Under the pieces are notes generated by a model, which saw only the letters and a program-made list of their open reading frames with translations, was not told the origin of the DNA and did not search any database. A stretch of DNA of 64,000 bases from Closterium sp. NIES-65 (lineage: Eukaryota; Streptophyta; Zygnematophyceae; Desmidiales; Closteriaceae), in the NCBI GenBank assembly GCA_948144175.1, contig CANXME010002314.1, positions 62,001 to 126,000 of the forward strand. The letters run 5' to 3'. Shown piece after piece: positions 39,232 to 51,300 of this stretch. The translations under genes and the position numbers were made by a program. Position 1 is the first letter of the stretch. The number at the start of each line of letters is the position of its first letter.

Positions 39232-39298
39232 CTCACGCGCGGCCGGAGGCCGCGCTGTCGAGCGTCGGCCGCCGAAGGCGGCCGGCGCGAGCCGCTCG
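39232..39298 (-). other. Pseudoknot-capable double hairpin at the L5 5' end
   Basis: Same design as at L4. CTCACGC (39232-39238) can pair with GCGCGAG (39285-39291). CGAGCG (39259-39264) can pair with CGCTCG (39293-39298). Two GC hairpins lie inside; one loop differs (CGGAG instead of CGAAG), consistent with a loop under little constraint. Confidence 0.6.
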
Positions 39299-39423
39299 GT
39301 TAGGAGAGAGACCCAACCAAAAGCTGAATAATGAAGAGGCCACAAGGCCTGCTGAGGCCTTTATACTAGGACTAGGGAGGCTAGGGAGGCTAGGGGAGGC
39401 TTGAGAGGCTAAGTCACTAGGTG

Positions 39424-39425
<2 letters not shown>
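39299..39425 (-). promoter_or_regulatory. L5 5' module with TATA box
   Basis: TATAAAG on the minus strand at 39359-39365 and an initiator-like motif about 25-30 bases downstream. Identical by eye to the solo modules at 655-785 and 869-1001. Confidence 0.6.
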
Positions 39426-39512
<87 letters not shown>

Positions 39513-39516
39513 CTGT
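39426..39516. repeat. (CT)n / (GA)n microsatellite at the L5 5' border
   Basis: CT run, pure to about 39504, then with ATCT interruptions. Confidence 0.95.
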
Positions 39517-39695
39517 CTTTCGCTCTTTCGAACGAGCTGCCCTATTTGCAGAGAGAATGAACTCACCGCAGAACAATGGGAAAGAGAGAGGGCTCCTCAC
39601 CCCTATATACCCGGGAACTAGGCCGAGATGGCTAAGGAATAGGCTGGCTAAGGAACTAGGCTGAAAAAAAATGGCTAAGGACTAGGACCCAAGGG
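39517..39695 (-). promoter_or_regulatory. Solo LINE 5' module (third type) with TATA-like box
   Basis: Lies between two CT tracts with no LINE body. The minus strand has TATATAG at 39603-39609. The rest shares the GGCTAAGGA / CTAGG wording of other modules, especially the one at 6311-6466. It is probably what remains of another LINE copy. Confidence 0.45.
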
Positions 39696-39711
39696 TCTCT
39701 CTCTCTCTCTC
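39696..39711. repeat. Short (CT)n tract at the L6 3' end
   Basis: Sixteen-base CT run that directly precedes the shared LINE 3' terminal motif. Confidence 0.85.
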
Positions 39712-40590
39712 AAGCGGTCCTTCATTAATGTGTATACAGGGTACAAGCAAGGCATGTGCAAGATTTTAGCAAGCAAACCCTAGGCATGCAAGAGATATTA
39801 TCTTGGTATTAAGCAAACAGTCTAGGTATTTGGCCGGCTAGCCTGCAACCATGCAACCCCAAGTGTGATCAGGCCAAGCCAACACCCTCCTGTAAGGTCT
39901 GCCCAATGGCTGGCCAGCGCAACCGAGGGGCCTACCCAGTGCCCCGAACCCCTTTACCGCGGCCTGGAGCCTCCTCTCGCTCCAGCCCCTCCTTCTCCCG
40001 TCACCCATCCAGGGCCGGCCCCCAGTCCAGCCCATCCTCAAGGACCTGCCAGAGGTCCCTGAGGCTGGGTTCCCACGGGTCTGCTGGGGCCTGGGGGAAG
40101 GACCTCTCCGTCGCCTTGTTGGACTTGGCCAGCAGGGCGTTCGCCTGGCTGTGCTGCAGCATCACCGACCAGCGTTGTCGGTAATGCGCATTCAGCTTGG
40201 AGGCTACCGAGGTGAGCCTCCCATGCCTGTGCTTTTTCTTTGCCGCCTGCGTGCCAAGGAGACGAAGGAACCTCTGGGTGTCCTGCGCTAAGGCCCCACT
40301 TGTTTCCACCGCTAGCCCGAATACCCCTACAAAGTTCGGGTGCCCCTCGTACAGCCCCCTTTTCGTCCTTGCTGCATCCTCTGCCGCCCAGCCCGGTCCC
40401 CCGGTGGCCCCTAAATCACGCCGCTGCAGCACCGGATCAGTGACCGTAACGTCTGTGACGAACGTTTCAGCGGACTCACGGTCTTTGATAGCCAGGTCCG
40501 CTCGCTTAGGGTTGACGGGTTGCGAGTAGACAGTGGTCTCATGCAAAGTCATGTAATCTGCTTCGCGCGCCATTCGCAGTGCCGCATACA
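39712..40590 (-). mobile_element. L6: 5'-truncated type B RLE LINE (nuclease end only)
   Basis: Only the last ~880 bp of a type B LINE: part of the RLE-like domain, the C-terminal tail and the 3' untranslated region with the terminal motif (ATTAATGAAGGACCGCTT on the minus strand). Its 5' edge at 40590 falls in a GA tract. This is the usual 5' truncation of LINEs, again at GA repeats. Confidence 0.88.
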
Positions 40591-40591
40591 C
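40001..40591 (-). pseudogene. L6 RLE-like endonuclease fragment
   Basis: A 196-codon open fragment: MYAALRMAREADY, RADLAIKDRESAETFVTDVTVTDPVLQRRD, GLAVETSGALAQD and YRQRWSVMLQHSQ. It matches L1 and L3 from just after the Cys/His motif to the C-terminus. The frame itself has no stop, but RT and everything upstream are missing. Confidence 0.88.
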
Positions 40592-40624
40592 CTCTCTCTC
40601 TCTCTCTCTCTCTAACTCTCTCTC

Positions 40625-40655
<31 letters not shown>

Positions 40656-40704
40656 ATCGCTCTCTCTCACTCTCTCATTTGCATGCTTCTCTCATTCTCA
40701 CTCT
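40591..40704. repeat. Imperfect (CT)n / (GA)n tract between L6 and L7
   Basis: CT-rich tract with several interruptions (AACTCT, CGCT, CACTCT, CATTTGCATG), more degraded than the tracts around L4 and L5. It ends at the 3' terminal motif of L7. Confidence 0.85.
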
Positions 40705-42380
40705 AATGGTCATTGTTCTTTGTTTTGATATAGCAGGAAGGTATATGCATGCAGTGTATGGATGTAACAAACAAACAAACAAAGCACCAATTCCTACTCA
40801 CTATTCCCCTAGAGCTCCAAGATGGGCTCTACCACCGCAAAACAGTTCCCTAGGTGTAACTCTTGACCAATACCCCCTACCGGCGGGTTCTATGCTGCTG
40901 CCGCCTCGCCCAACTTGAGTAGAAGACCCACTGATCGGGCCCTCTGAAGGGCCACTGACCATCGCTGCCGAAACTGGTGCAGGAACTTGGCGGCATAAAA
41001 GGATTTAGAGTCGGCATTAAAGTCGCGCCGAGCCGCCGTGTCTGCAAGTAGCTTCAGGAAGGTTGGTACTTCCGTGCATGGGCAGCCATAGGTGTCGACT
41101 GCCAATGGGAAGAAGCCAACCATCTCCAGCTGGTTGGCGTAATGCTGGATTTTCTTATCCGCTTGTTCCCGTGCCGCCCATCCCCTGCCTTTCTGCGCCT
41201 CTGGGTCCCTCGTGCTTATGGGGTCCGTGATGGTGACCATCACAGACATAAACCGCCCCAGTGCTTCTATCCGTCATGGTAAAGTCGGCGATTTGTTCCT
41301 CGATAGGGCAATGGACGGCCGACTCGCCGTGAACAGTGAAACCTGCGTGCTGCGCCATGCTAATGCACGCATCCCGTAGCTCGTTGTGGGTGTTGATGCG
41401 GTGTTTGCCCAAGCCGCAGCGGAGGAGATGGTTCGGTAGGCGGGGATCAGTGATGGCGGTCTTGTCCGCGCAGTCGCAGTTCTTAGTGGTTGAAAAGGGG
41501 AGGGCCACGCGGAATCGAACGGCGTTGGCAAAGTGTACGGGGCCTACCTGTCTGGTGGGTTCAATGGGGATCGTGGTCAGCCAATCGCCAGTGCCATACC
41601 CTGTCAGCGAACATACGCTGCGTGTGGCCTGAGAGTGGGTTCAGCCGCATGCACCTGGTTGCCCGGACCTGTACAGCGTATATGCTTCCGTGCACCTTTA
41701 GCCCGAGCACATGTTGTAGCCTAATATCCGATCGCTCCAGCCGCTCCTTTTCCAGGATCTCGCGCGCGTCTAGTGGCAGAGCCGCTTCGCACTCCTTGAG
41801 CCAAGAATGCATCGGCGTGCTGTCGTCTCTTGGCAGCAGCATGTGGTTCTGAGCGATCGTCAAAGCATTCTCCGGTGCTAGCGCCAGGGAGGACAAGAAC
41901 AGCGCCGCTTGAGTGAAACTCGCTGTGAAACCGTAGATCCCTTCAACGAGCGGGTCTGTAATGCCGATGCCACCCAGCGTTGTGGGCAGCGACGCCTGCT
42001 CCCACACACGCGCTTGCTCGGTGCGGCACGTTGGCATGCGGATGTCACAGGAGGTGAGTAAGGTAGTGAGCAGGTCTCGACCCCACTGGCTCCAAGTGTC
42101 GCGGAGGAGTAGGAGGAGCGGTGTCGTTCTAATGAGGTAGGCTACTCGTCTAGAAATGCAGCGCGGCTACTTGGGGGTCAGCTCGTTCTATTAGTGGCAG
42201 CGGCTTTGTCATCTCGGCTAGCTGTTCAGTTAGGAACTTAGCTGCTCCGGCGTCCGTCCCCACGTAGCTACCCAGGAGCCGTACCCCGTCCTTTGAAACC
42301 GGCACCCCGGGTGGGAGTTGTGCTTGTGTGACTGTGATCGAGCTCCAGGCCGCACATTTCTGCGGATTATGCGTCAGGCC
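40705..42380 (-). pseudogene. L7, 3' part: type A LINE, RT thumb to RLE-like nuclease
   Basis: Type A LINE sequence on the minus strand. It holds the RT C-terminal region (TEQARVWEQASLPTTLGGIGITDPLVEG), the Cys/His region (CDCADKTAITDPRLPNHLLRC) and the nuclease (TMTDRSTGAVYVCD, then TDPISTRDPEAQKG) through FRQRWSVALQRA. The frame is shifted near 41240, inside the nuclease core, and again near 41540, and other small changes occur near 42150. The element is cut at 42380 by COP3 and resumes at 61026, with target duplication AGGCC on each side (42376-42380 and 61026-61030). Confidence 0.85.
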
Positions 42381-43473
42381 TGTTGGTGTAAGGGCCTAAT
42401 AAACTCAAGCTATTAAGACTTTATCAAACTTAAAACCTCTCCTCGGGGTCACCTCCAAGGGTCCTTGGGTGCCTGGTACAAGACCAGCCCCTATCCTCGG
42501 GTCCGAGTTTGTAGAGAGAGGGATCAAGAATGACTTAGTCAAAATAACAAGAGTACCTTGAACGTCGCGCAGCGTATCGTGCAGACCGTCGATCGGATTA
42601 AGCTGAAAATTTCCTATATCGAAGCTCACTCTAAGAGCTTTAAAATAAGCCAAGTTGCCTCGCGAAAAGTTCTGCCGTTACAAAGTTATGGCTCGAACAG
42701 CGTTTGCCTAGCGTTGGAGTGCTAGCGTACTAGCGTTGACTCGGGTAGCATTCCGCCGTCGCACCGCGTAGAAACGAAATTCCAGGAAGGGAGGAATTCG
42801 CTTGAATCAAATTGACTATATTCAGGAACAAACAGAGAAGGAATATATAGTTCTAGCTAGCAAGGACCTTGGGAATCAACCTGGGAACAACCAGGGATGA
42901 TCCCAAATAATTCCAAGCAACAGAACCAACCTGGCTGGACAAAACAGCAGGTGGTAGGTTGGTAAACAGCCTCTGGTTCTGTTTTTCCAACCTGGGAAAA
43001 CAACAACCAGGTTCAGGTCCTAAAAACAGAACCTGTTTTGTCTTTGCCCAACCAGCCAAATGCTGGTTCCGCTGGTTTCCCCTGGCCCTGTAGCATGCAG
43101 ATACAGACAAACAACATCCAACCTTCACCTAAATTGTACCCCTACAGTGCCTGCCCTGCTACACTATAGTCAACCAAACAAAACAGTACAATTTCGAGCT
43201 GGATACAACTGAATCTGCACAATCAATTCAACCGAACTGCAAAGCTTCCATCTTGGGTTCCTTTGCGAGCTCGTCCTTTCTGCTTGTACTGTTCATAGCG
43301 CGTACAATGTTGTGCCGAAGCGCATCATGCGCGAGTACCTGCAAATGCTTCAAACGAAAATTGCGAAAGCAAACAAACACACGAACATTCCATTCACACC
43401 CAAATGCATTCGCACACGCATACTCATACAAACAGACGGCAGGATGTCGTGCAATGTGAATTTGCACCCAACA
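42381..43473 (-). repeat. COP3 3' LTR
   Basis: 1093-bp LTR in minus orientation (TGTTGG...CCAACA). It is followed on the right by the purine tract of COP3, read on the minus strand as GAGGGGGAGTG. Confidence 0.9.
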
Positions 43474-46400
43474 CACTCCCCCTCAGCCTGCCGGCTGCAT
43501 CCCCATCATTCCATACTAGTTCATGCTCATTCCACTCATCCGGACACAACGCTAATGAGGCTCATCCGCAAGCCTCTTGGTGAGGAAGTCTGCTGGCTGC
43601 TGGTGAGTCTTGATGTAGATCGGATTCACCGTCCCCCTCTTCACCTCCTTACGCAACCGGTTCCACTTGATACGCATGTGCTTGTTCAGCCCATGAAGCA
43701 CAGCGTTCCTGGCCATCCCAGGAGCTCCCTTGCTATCACAAAACAGCGGCGTAGCAACCTTTTGCTCCTGGCCAATCTCCTCTAACAGCCTTCTCAGCCA
43801 AATTACCTCCTTCACCCCATGGAACATCGCCATGTACTCTGATTCCACAGAAGAGAGTGCTGTCTCCGTCTGCTTCTTTGACCTCCAACTACGCAGATGT
43901 ATCCTCCCACAGATGAGGAATCCTCCTTCTCAGAGGTCCACGTAGCATCGGTAAAGCAAGTGAGAAAGAGCTTGCCTTTTCCAAGCCTCTCCCCCTTCTC
44001 TTTCAGCACCTCAACCCCTTTTTGCTTCACCTTTGCAGATGCGGAGTATTGAACTCCAATGCTTGGGTGAGAGTTCAGATACTTCACCACACGCTCAGCT
44101 GCATCCACCTGCTCCTTTGATGGATTCTGCACAACCCTGGCTAGCTGCCCAACCGAGAAAGAGATGTCGGGCCTTGTGTGAACTGCTGCATACAAGAGGC
44201 TGCCCACCAAGGACTGAAATTGCTGCTGCTCCTCGGCTTCAACCCCTTCATCCTCTGCAGCTTTCACAAGCTTGAATTCTGCTGGCAGGGGAGTTGCAAC
44301 CATGCGCTCATTCTCAATCCCGTACTTCTCCCCCAGCTCCTTGATGAACTTCTCCTGGTGCAGCTTCAACCACCTGTGATCCAGATCCCTCTCCACATGC
44401 ATCCCAAGATAGTACTTTACCTCCCCAAGGTTCTTGCACTTGAAGTTCTCCATCAGCTGCTGCCGCACCTTCTGGATCTCCTTCATGCTGCTGCTAAAGA
44501 GAAGAATGTCGTCCACATAGACCAGAAACAGCACCAGCTTCTCCCCCTCCCCCTTGAGAAAGAGGCTCTCATCACAGCTGCTGGTCCTGAATCCCATCTC
44601 CTCTAAAACAGCTGCCAAATTCTGGTACCAGCAGCGTGGCGCCTGCTTCAAGCCGTAGATGGACTTTTTCAGCTTGCACACCCTGCCCGTACCATCCTCA
44701 TACCCAGGTGGCTGCGTCATGAACACCTCCTCCTCTAAAATCCCATTGAGGAATGCCGTTGATATATCCATCTGAATGATGAATTTCCCACTAACGGTTG
44801 CATCTGCCAACAAGACACGGAGGGTAGGGGGTTTGGCAGTGGGAGCAAAGATCTCATTGAAGTCCCGCTTCTCCTTCTGCATAAACCCCTTAGCCACCAG
44901 CCTACTCTTGTAGATGGTGACCTGTCCCTTGTCATCGGTCTTGATACTTAGCACCCACTTGCACTGTACGGCTTTCTTCCCCTCAGGCAGCACTACCAGC
45001 TCCCATGTCCCATTCTCTAGCAGGCTCTGGTACTCAGCATTCCTGGAAACCAGCCACTTCTCCCTATCTGGGCCAGCTAATGCCTCCTCCATGCTAGCTG
45101 GTTCCTCTGGTGCAGGGGCAAGAAAACAGTAGGCAGGTTTATCCTCCTCATCCGGATCATAGCCATGCGGTAGAATCAGCAATGCCTCCTCTGTCCCAAG
45201 CTGCTGCTCTGCTACATCAGCTCCTGCAGTCAGCTTCTTAGTAGCCATGCGGGTACGTCCTAGCCTGGAGACGGGTGTCTCCCATCACCTCATAACAACA
45301 CCCTTCGGCTTCTTAGTTTTTCCCTGCTGCTGCTCTCCTCCCTCGGATCCAGCAGCTCCACTAGTGCTACCGCTAGTCTCCACACCATCACCTCCACCAG
45401 CAGGTGCCTCCTCTCCCTTCTTCCACACACTAGGAGTCAGGTCCAGCTGCATGGTGATCTGTTCCATCTGCTGGGACACCTTGGCCTCTGGCTGTTTCTC
45501 CCAGCTCCCATACATCATGCCCTCAACAAACTTCACATCCCTGCTGTCAAACAACATACCCTTGGAAGGTTTCCATAGCAGCCATCCCTTGCTCTCAGCA
45601 GTGTTGGGTGCAAATTCACATTGCACGACATCCTGCCGTCTGTTTGTACAAGTATGCATGTGCGAATGCATTTGGGTTTGAATGGAATGTTCGTGTGTTT
45701 GTTTGCTTTCGCAATTTTCGCTTGAAGCATTTGCAGGTACTCGGGCATTATGCACTTCGGCACAACATTGTACGCGCTATGAACAGTACAAGCAGGAAGG
45801 ATGAGCTCGCAAAGGAGCCCAAGATGGAAGCTTTGTGGTTTGGCTTACTTGATTGCGCAGATTCAGTTCTATCCAACTCAAAATTGTACTGTTTTGTTTG
45901 GTTGACTATAGTGTAGCAGGGCAGGCACTATAGGGGTAGAATTTAGGTGAAGGTTGGATGTTGTTTGTCTGTATCTGCATGCTACAGGGCCAGGGGAAAC
46001 CAGCGGAACCAGCATTTGGCTGTTTGGGCAAAGACAAAACAGGTTCTGTTTTTAGGACCTGAACCTGGTTGTTGTTTTTCCCGGGTTGGAAAAACAGAAC
46101 CAGAGGTTGTTTACCAACCTACTACCTGCTGTTTTGTCCAGCCAGGTTGGTTCTGTTGCTTGGAATTATTTGGGATCATCCCTAGTTGTTCCCAGGTTTA
46201 TTCCCAAGGTCCATGCTAGCTTGAACTATATATTCCTTCTCTGTTTGTACCTGACTATAGTCAATTTGATTCAAGCGAATTCCTTCCTTGCTGGAATTTC
46301 GTTTCGACGCGGTGCGACGGCGGAATGCTACCCGAGTCAACGCTAGTACGCTAGCACTCCAACGCTAGGCTAACGCTGTCCGAGCCATAACTTCGTAATG

Positions 46401-48375
46401 GCAAAACTTTTCGCGAGGCAACTTGGCTTATTTTAAAGCTCTTAGAGTGAGCTTCGATATAGTAAACTCCCAGCTTAATCCGATCGACGGTCTGCACGAT
46501 ACGCTGCGCGACGTTCAAGGTACTCTTGCTGTTTTGACTAAGTCCCTCTTGATCCCTCTCTCTACAAACTCGGACCCGAGGATAGGGGCTGGTCTTGTAC
46601 CAGGCACCCAAGGACCCTTAGAGGTGACCCCGAGGAGAGGTTTTAAGTTTGATAAAGTCTTAATAGCTTGAGTTTATTAGGCCCTTACACCAACAAGCTG
46701 GTATCAGAGCTGCGTTATAGTGATCCTCGTTATAGGTAGCTATGGCGGGCAACACCTCGGCGGTAGCTGGTGAATCTTCAGCCCAAGATCGTAGCGGCAG
46801 CCAAGATTCTGGTGTTTCTGCGCCAAGGGGAGCGCGAACAAGCCAGGGCTCGCTGATCAAGGAGGTGCTGAAAAACTTCACCGTGGAGAAGTTCAATGGT
46901 GAGGGTTATGATGATTGGGCCTGGAAAATGCAACTTTATTTCCGTCAGATCGGTTTGGTGAAACTAATGATTGGGGAGGAGCCTAGACCGAGTGACCCCG
47001 CCCTTCAGGAAGATTGGGACGAGCGCGCCTCGGCTGGCTACTACTTGATGTCGCAGATTTTGGAGCTGAACCAGCGTCACCACGTCATGCACCTGCTGCC
47101 GGAGGTTGAGTGCGGTCCGAAGGCGTGGAGACGACGGCAGCAGCGGCTACGGGATGCAAGGGAGCCGACGTGCCAAAGGACGTGGCTTCGGTGGTGCTGG
47201 ACGCGGTGCAAAGAAAGACGACGACTCCAACGACCAACAAGGAGGTACCGGTTGGGGTCGCGGTGCGAAATCTGGACGTGGGGGCAAGTCGGGTGCTGGT
47301 GGCAAAATGAAAGGGAGTTGCTGGTATTGTGAGAAGGAAGGGCACCCCTGGTTTTTGTGCTATAAGAAACCCGATGGATGGACCCCCCAGAATCGTCACC
47401 AGGATGGCGGCGCGCGGAGGAACCAGAAAAACGGCGCCAACATGGTCGCTGATTCGTCCGACAACAACCCGAAGGGCAACGGCGGTGCGGAGAAGAAGAA
47501 GGAGCGCACCGCGGGCCAATTCTTCCATATGGGAGACAAGGGGGAGCAAGGAGACGCCTCTGCCAAGGTTGGAGCAGAGCTGCACCCCCTGGATTATTGG
47601 GTGTTGGACACGGGCGCTGCTTGGACGATGACGCCGCGAAAAGATCTACTGGACCACGTACAAGCTGCACCGATCAACGAGGTGTGCTCCGCCTCTGGAC
47701 ACGCGCTGAAGGTGGCTGGTGCGGGACGAGCTGCGTTTAAGGGAGCGGATGGCAAGCCGGTGGTGCTGCACGACGTTCTTCTTGTTCCAGAACTCAAGGC
47801 AAACCTCATCTCCCTCCGTAAGCTTGGCAAGGCTGGGGTGAGCACTAGCACGGATGGGGCACGCACTTACAAGGGGCAGCTGGGCAATCGGGTGCTTTGG
47901 GATCTGCACGAGAGTACGGACGTGTACAGATCCATGTGGCAGCTGCCGGCGTTGGCGTGGCATGGTGGGGGGCAGGCTGGAGAGGGGTCTGCATCCCAGG
48001 GGGAGTGCAACGCCGTTGGAGGGGTTGGTGTGAAAGTGTCGGCCAGATCTGGGGAGACGGATTGGGCAACTGCACACCGACGTTTGGGGCATGTGGCAAT
48101 GCCTTTGCTGAAGCAGCTGGAGAAGGATGGAGCCGTTAAGGGCTTGAAGCTGAACGGACAACCACCCGATGATAACTGTGAAATTTGCCTCCTTTCAAAG
48201 TTCACCCGTTTCCCCTTCCATAGTGTGGCTGGCAGGAGCAAAAAGCCGTTGGAGCTGGTCCACATGGACTTGGTGGGGCCGCTGCCGGTGCAAGGGCACA
48301 AGGGGGAGCGGTACTTCCTAACCATAGTGGATGACTGGAGCAGGCTAATGTCGGCGTATCCGCTGAAGCAGAAAG
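43064..48375. repeat. Tandem duplication, unit 1 (5.3 kb)
   Basis: Direct copy of 48379-53690. It spans part of the COP3 3' LTR, the COP3 3' interior, the COP4 5' LTR and the first part of the COP4 interior. I count about ten base differences from unit 2. A three-base filler (48376-48378) separates the units. Confidence 0.9.
45602..48375 (+). mobile_element. COP4 partial copy (5' LTR and first part), product of the tandem duplication
   Basis: 5' LTR 45602-46695, primer-binding site 46699-46710 (TGGTATCAGAGC), then Gag, protease and part of integrase. It ends at the duplication junction, not at an LTR, so it is a duplicated piece of COP4 and not a separate insertion. Confidence 0.9.
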
Positions 48376-48378
48376 CTG

Positions 48379-51300
48379 TGGTTCCGCTGGTTTCCCCTGG
48401 CCCTGTAGCATGCAGATACAGACAAACAACATCCAACCTTCACCTAAATTGTACCCCTACAGTGCCTGCCCTGCTACACTATAGTCAACTAAACAAAACA
48501 GTACAATTTCGAGCTGGATACAACTGAATCTGCACAATCAATTCAACCGAACTGCAAAGCTTCCATCTTGGGTTCCTTTGCGAGCTCGTCCTTTCTGCTT
48601 GTACTGTTCATAGCGCGTACAATGTTGTGCCGAAGCGCATCATGCGCGAGTACCTGCAAATGCTTCAAACGAAAATTGCGAAAGCAAACAAACACACGAA
48701 CATTCCATTCACACCCAAATGCATTCGCACACGCATACTCATACAAACAGACGGCAGGATGTCGTGCAATGTGAATTTGCACCCAACACACTCTCCCTCA
48801 GCCTGCCGGCTGCATCCCCATCATTCCATACTAGTTCATGCTCATTCCACTCATCCGGACACAACGCTAATGAGGCTCATCCGCAAGCCTCTTGGTGAGG
48901 AAGTCTGCTGGCTGCTGGTGAGTCTTGATGTAGATCGGATTCACCGTCCCCCTCTTCACCTCCTTACGCAACCGGTTCCACTTGATACGCATGTGCTTGT
49001 TCAGCCCATGAAGCACAGCGTTCCTGGCCATCCCAGGAGCTCCCTTGCTATCACAAAACAGCGGCGTAGCAACCTTTTGCTCCTGGCCAATCTCCTCTAA
49101 CAGCCTTCTCAGCCAAATTACCTCCTTCACCCCATGGAACATCGCCATGTACTCTGATTCCACAGAAGAGAGTGCTGTCTCCGTCTGCTTCTTTGACCTC
49201 CAACTACGCAGATGTATCCTCCCACAGATGAGGAATCCTCCTTCTCAGAGGTCCACGTAGCATCGGTAAAGCAAGTGAGAAAGAGCTTGCCTTTTCCAAG
49301 CCTCTCCCCCTTCTCTTTCAGCACCTCAACCCCTTTTTGCTTCACCTTTGCAGATGCGGAGTATTGAACTCCAATGCTTGGGTGAGAGTTCAGATACTTC
49401 ACCACACGCTCAGCTGCATCCACCTGCTCCTCTGATGGATTCTGCACAACCCTGGCTAGCTGCCCAACCGAGAAAGAGATGTCGGGCCTTGTGTGAACTG
49501 CTGCATACAAGAGGCTGCCCACCAAGGACTGAAATTGCTGCTGCTCCTCGGCTTCAACCCCTTCATCCTCTGCAGCTTTCACAAGCTTGAATTCTGCTGG
49601 CAGGGGAGTTGCAACCATGCGCTCATTCTCAATCCCGTACTTCTCCCCCAGCTCCTTGATGAACTTCTCCTGGTGCAGCTTCAACCACCTGTGATCCAGA
49701 TCCCTCTCCACATGCATCCCGAGATAGTACTTTACCTCCCCAAGGTTCTTGCACTTGAAGTTCTCCATCAGCTGCTGCCGCACCTTCTGGATCTCCTTCA
49801 TGCTGCTGCTAAAGAGAAGAATGTCGTCCACATAGACCAGAAACAGCACCAGCTTCTCCCCCTCCCCCTTGAGAAAGAGGCTCTCATCACAGCTGCTGGT
49901 CCTGAATCCCATCTCCTCTAAAACAGCTGCCAAATTCTGGTACCAGCAGCGTGGCGCCTGCTTCAAGCCGTAGATGGACTTTTTCAGCTTGCACACCCTG
50001 CCCGTACCATCCTCATACCCAGGTGGCTGCGTCATGAACACCTCCTCCTCTAAAATCCCATTGAGGAATGCCGTTGATATATCCATCTGAATGATGAATT
50101 TCCCACTAACGGTTGCATCTGCCAACAAGACACGGAGGGTAGGGGATTTGGCAGTGGGAGCAAAGATCTCATTGAAGTCCCGCTTCTCCTTCTGCATAAA
50201 CCCCTTAGCCACCAGCCTACTCTTGTAGATGGTGACCTGTCCCTTGTCATCGGTCTTGATACTTAGCACCCACTTGCACTGTACGGCTTTCTTCCCCTCA
50301 GGCAGCACTACCAGCTCCCATGTCCCATTCTCTAGCAGGCTCTGGTACTCAGCATTCCTGGAAACCAGCCACTTCTCCCTATCTGGGCCAGCTAATGCCT
50401 CCTCCATGCTAGCTGGTTCCTCTGGTGCAGGGGCAAGAAAACAGTAGGCAGGTTTATCCTCCTCATCCGGATCATAGCCATGCGGTAGAATCAGCAATGC
50501 CTCCTCTGTCCCAAGCTGCTGCTCTGCTACATCAGCTCCTGCAGTCAGCTTCTTAGTAGCCATGCGGGTACGTCCTAGCCTGGAGACGGGTGTCTCCCAT
50601 CACCTCATAACAACACCCTTCGGCTTCTTAGTTTTTCCCTGCTGCTGCTCTCCTCCCTCGGATCCAGCAGCTCCACTAGTGCTACCGCTAGTCTCCACAC
50701 CATCACCTCCACCAGCAGGTGCCTCCTCTCCCTTCTTCCACACACTAGGAGTCAGGTCCAGCTGCATGGTGATCTGTTCCATCTGCTGGGACACCTTGGC
50801 CTCTGGCTGTTTCTCCCAGCTCCCATACATCATGCCCTCAACAAACTTCACATCCCTGCTGTCAAACAACATACCCTTGGAAGGTTTCCATAGCAGCCAT
50901 CCCTTGCTCTCAGCAGTGTTGGGTGCAAATTCACATTGCACGACATCCTGCCGTCTGTTTGTACAAGTATGCATGTGCGAATGCATTTGGGTTTGAATGG
51001 AATGTTCGTGTGTTTGTTTGCTTTCGCAATTTTCGCTTGAAGCATTTGCAGGTACTCGGGCATTATGCACTTCGGCACAACATTGTACGCGCTATGAACA
51101 GTACAAGCAGAAAGGATGAGCTCGCAAAGGAGCCCAAGATGGAAGCTTTGTGGTTTGGCTTACTTGATTGCGCAGATTCAGTTCTATCCAACTCAAAATT
51201 GTACTGTTTTGTTTGGTTGACTATAGTGTAGCAGGGCAGGCACTATAGGGGTAGAATTTAGGTGAAGGTTGGATGTTGTTTGTCTGTATCTGCATGCTAC

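Larger units (their letters stand above)
34340..39425 (-). mobile_element. L5: complete type A RLE LINE, apparently intact
   Basis: A 5.1-kb LINE on the minus strand with CT tracts on both sides and the same order of parts as L4. Its protein differs from L4 throughout, so it is a distinct type A lineage, not a recent duplicate. That divergence makes the L4/L5 pair useful for telling which frames are under selection. Neither the sense frame nor the antisense frame shows a break. Confidence 0.92.

Noticed and set aside
45608-45916. Small plus-strand ORF of 80-105 codons repeated in every COP2-COP4 LTR
   Set aside because: It recurs only because the LTRs are repeats, its length varies between copies, and it has no codon pattern or motif.
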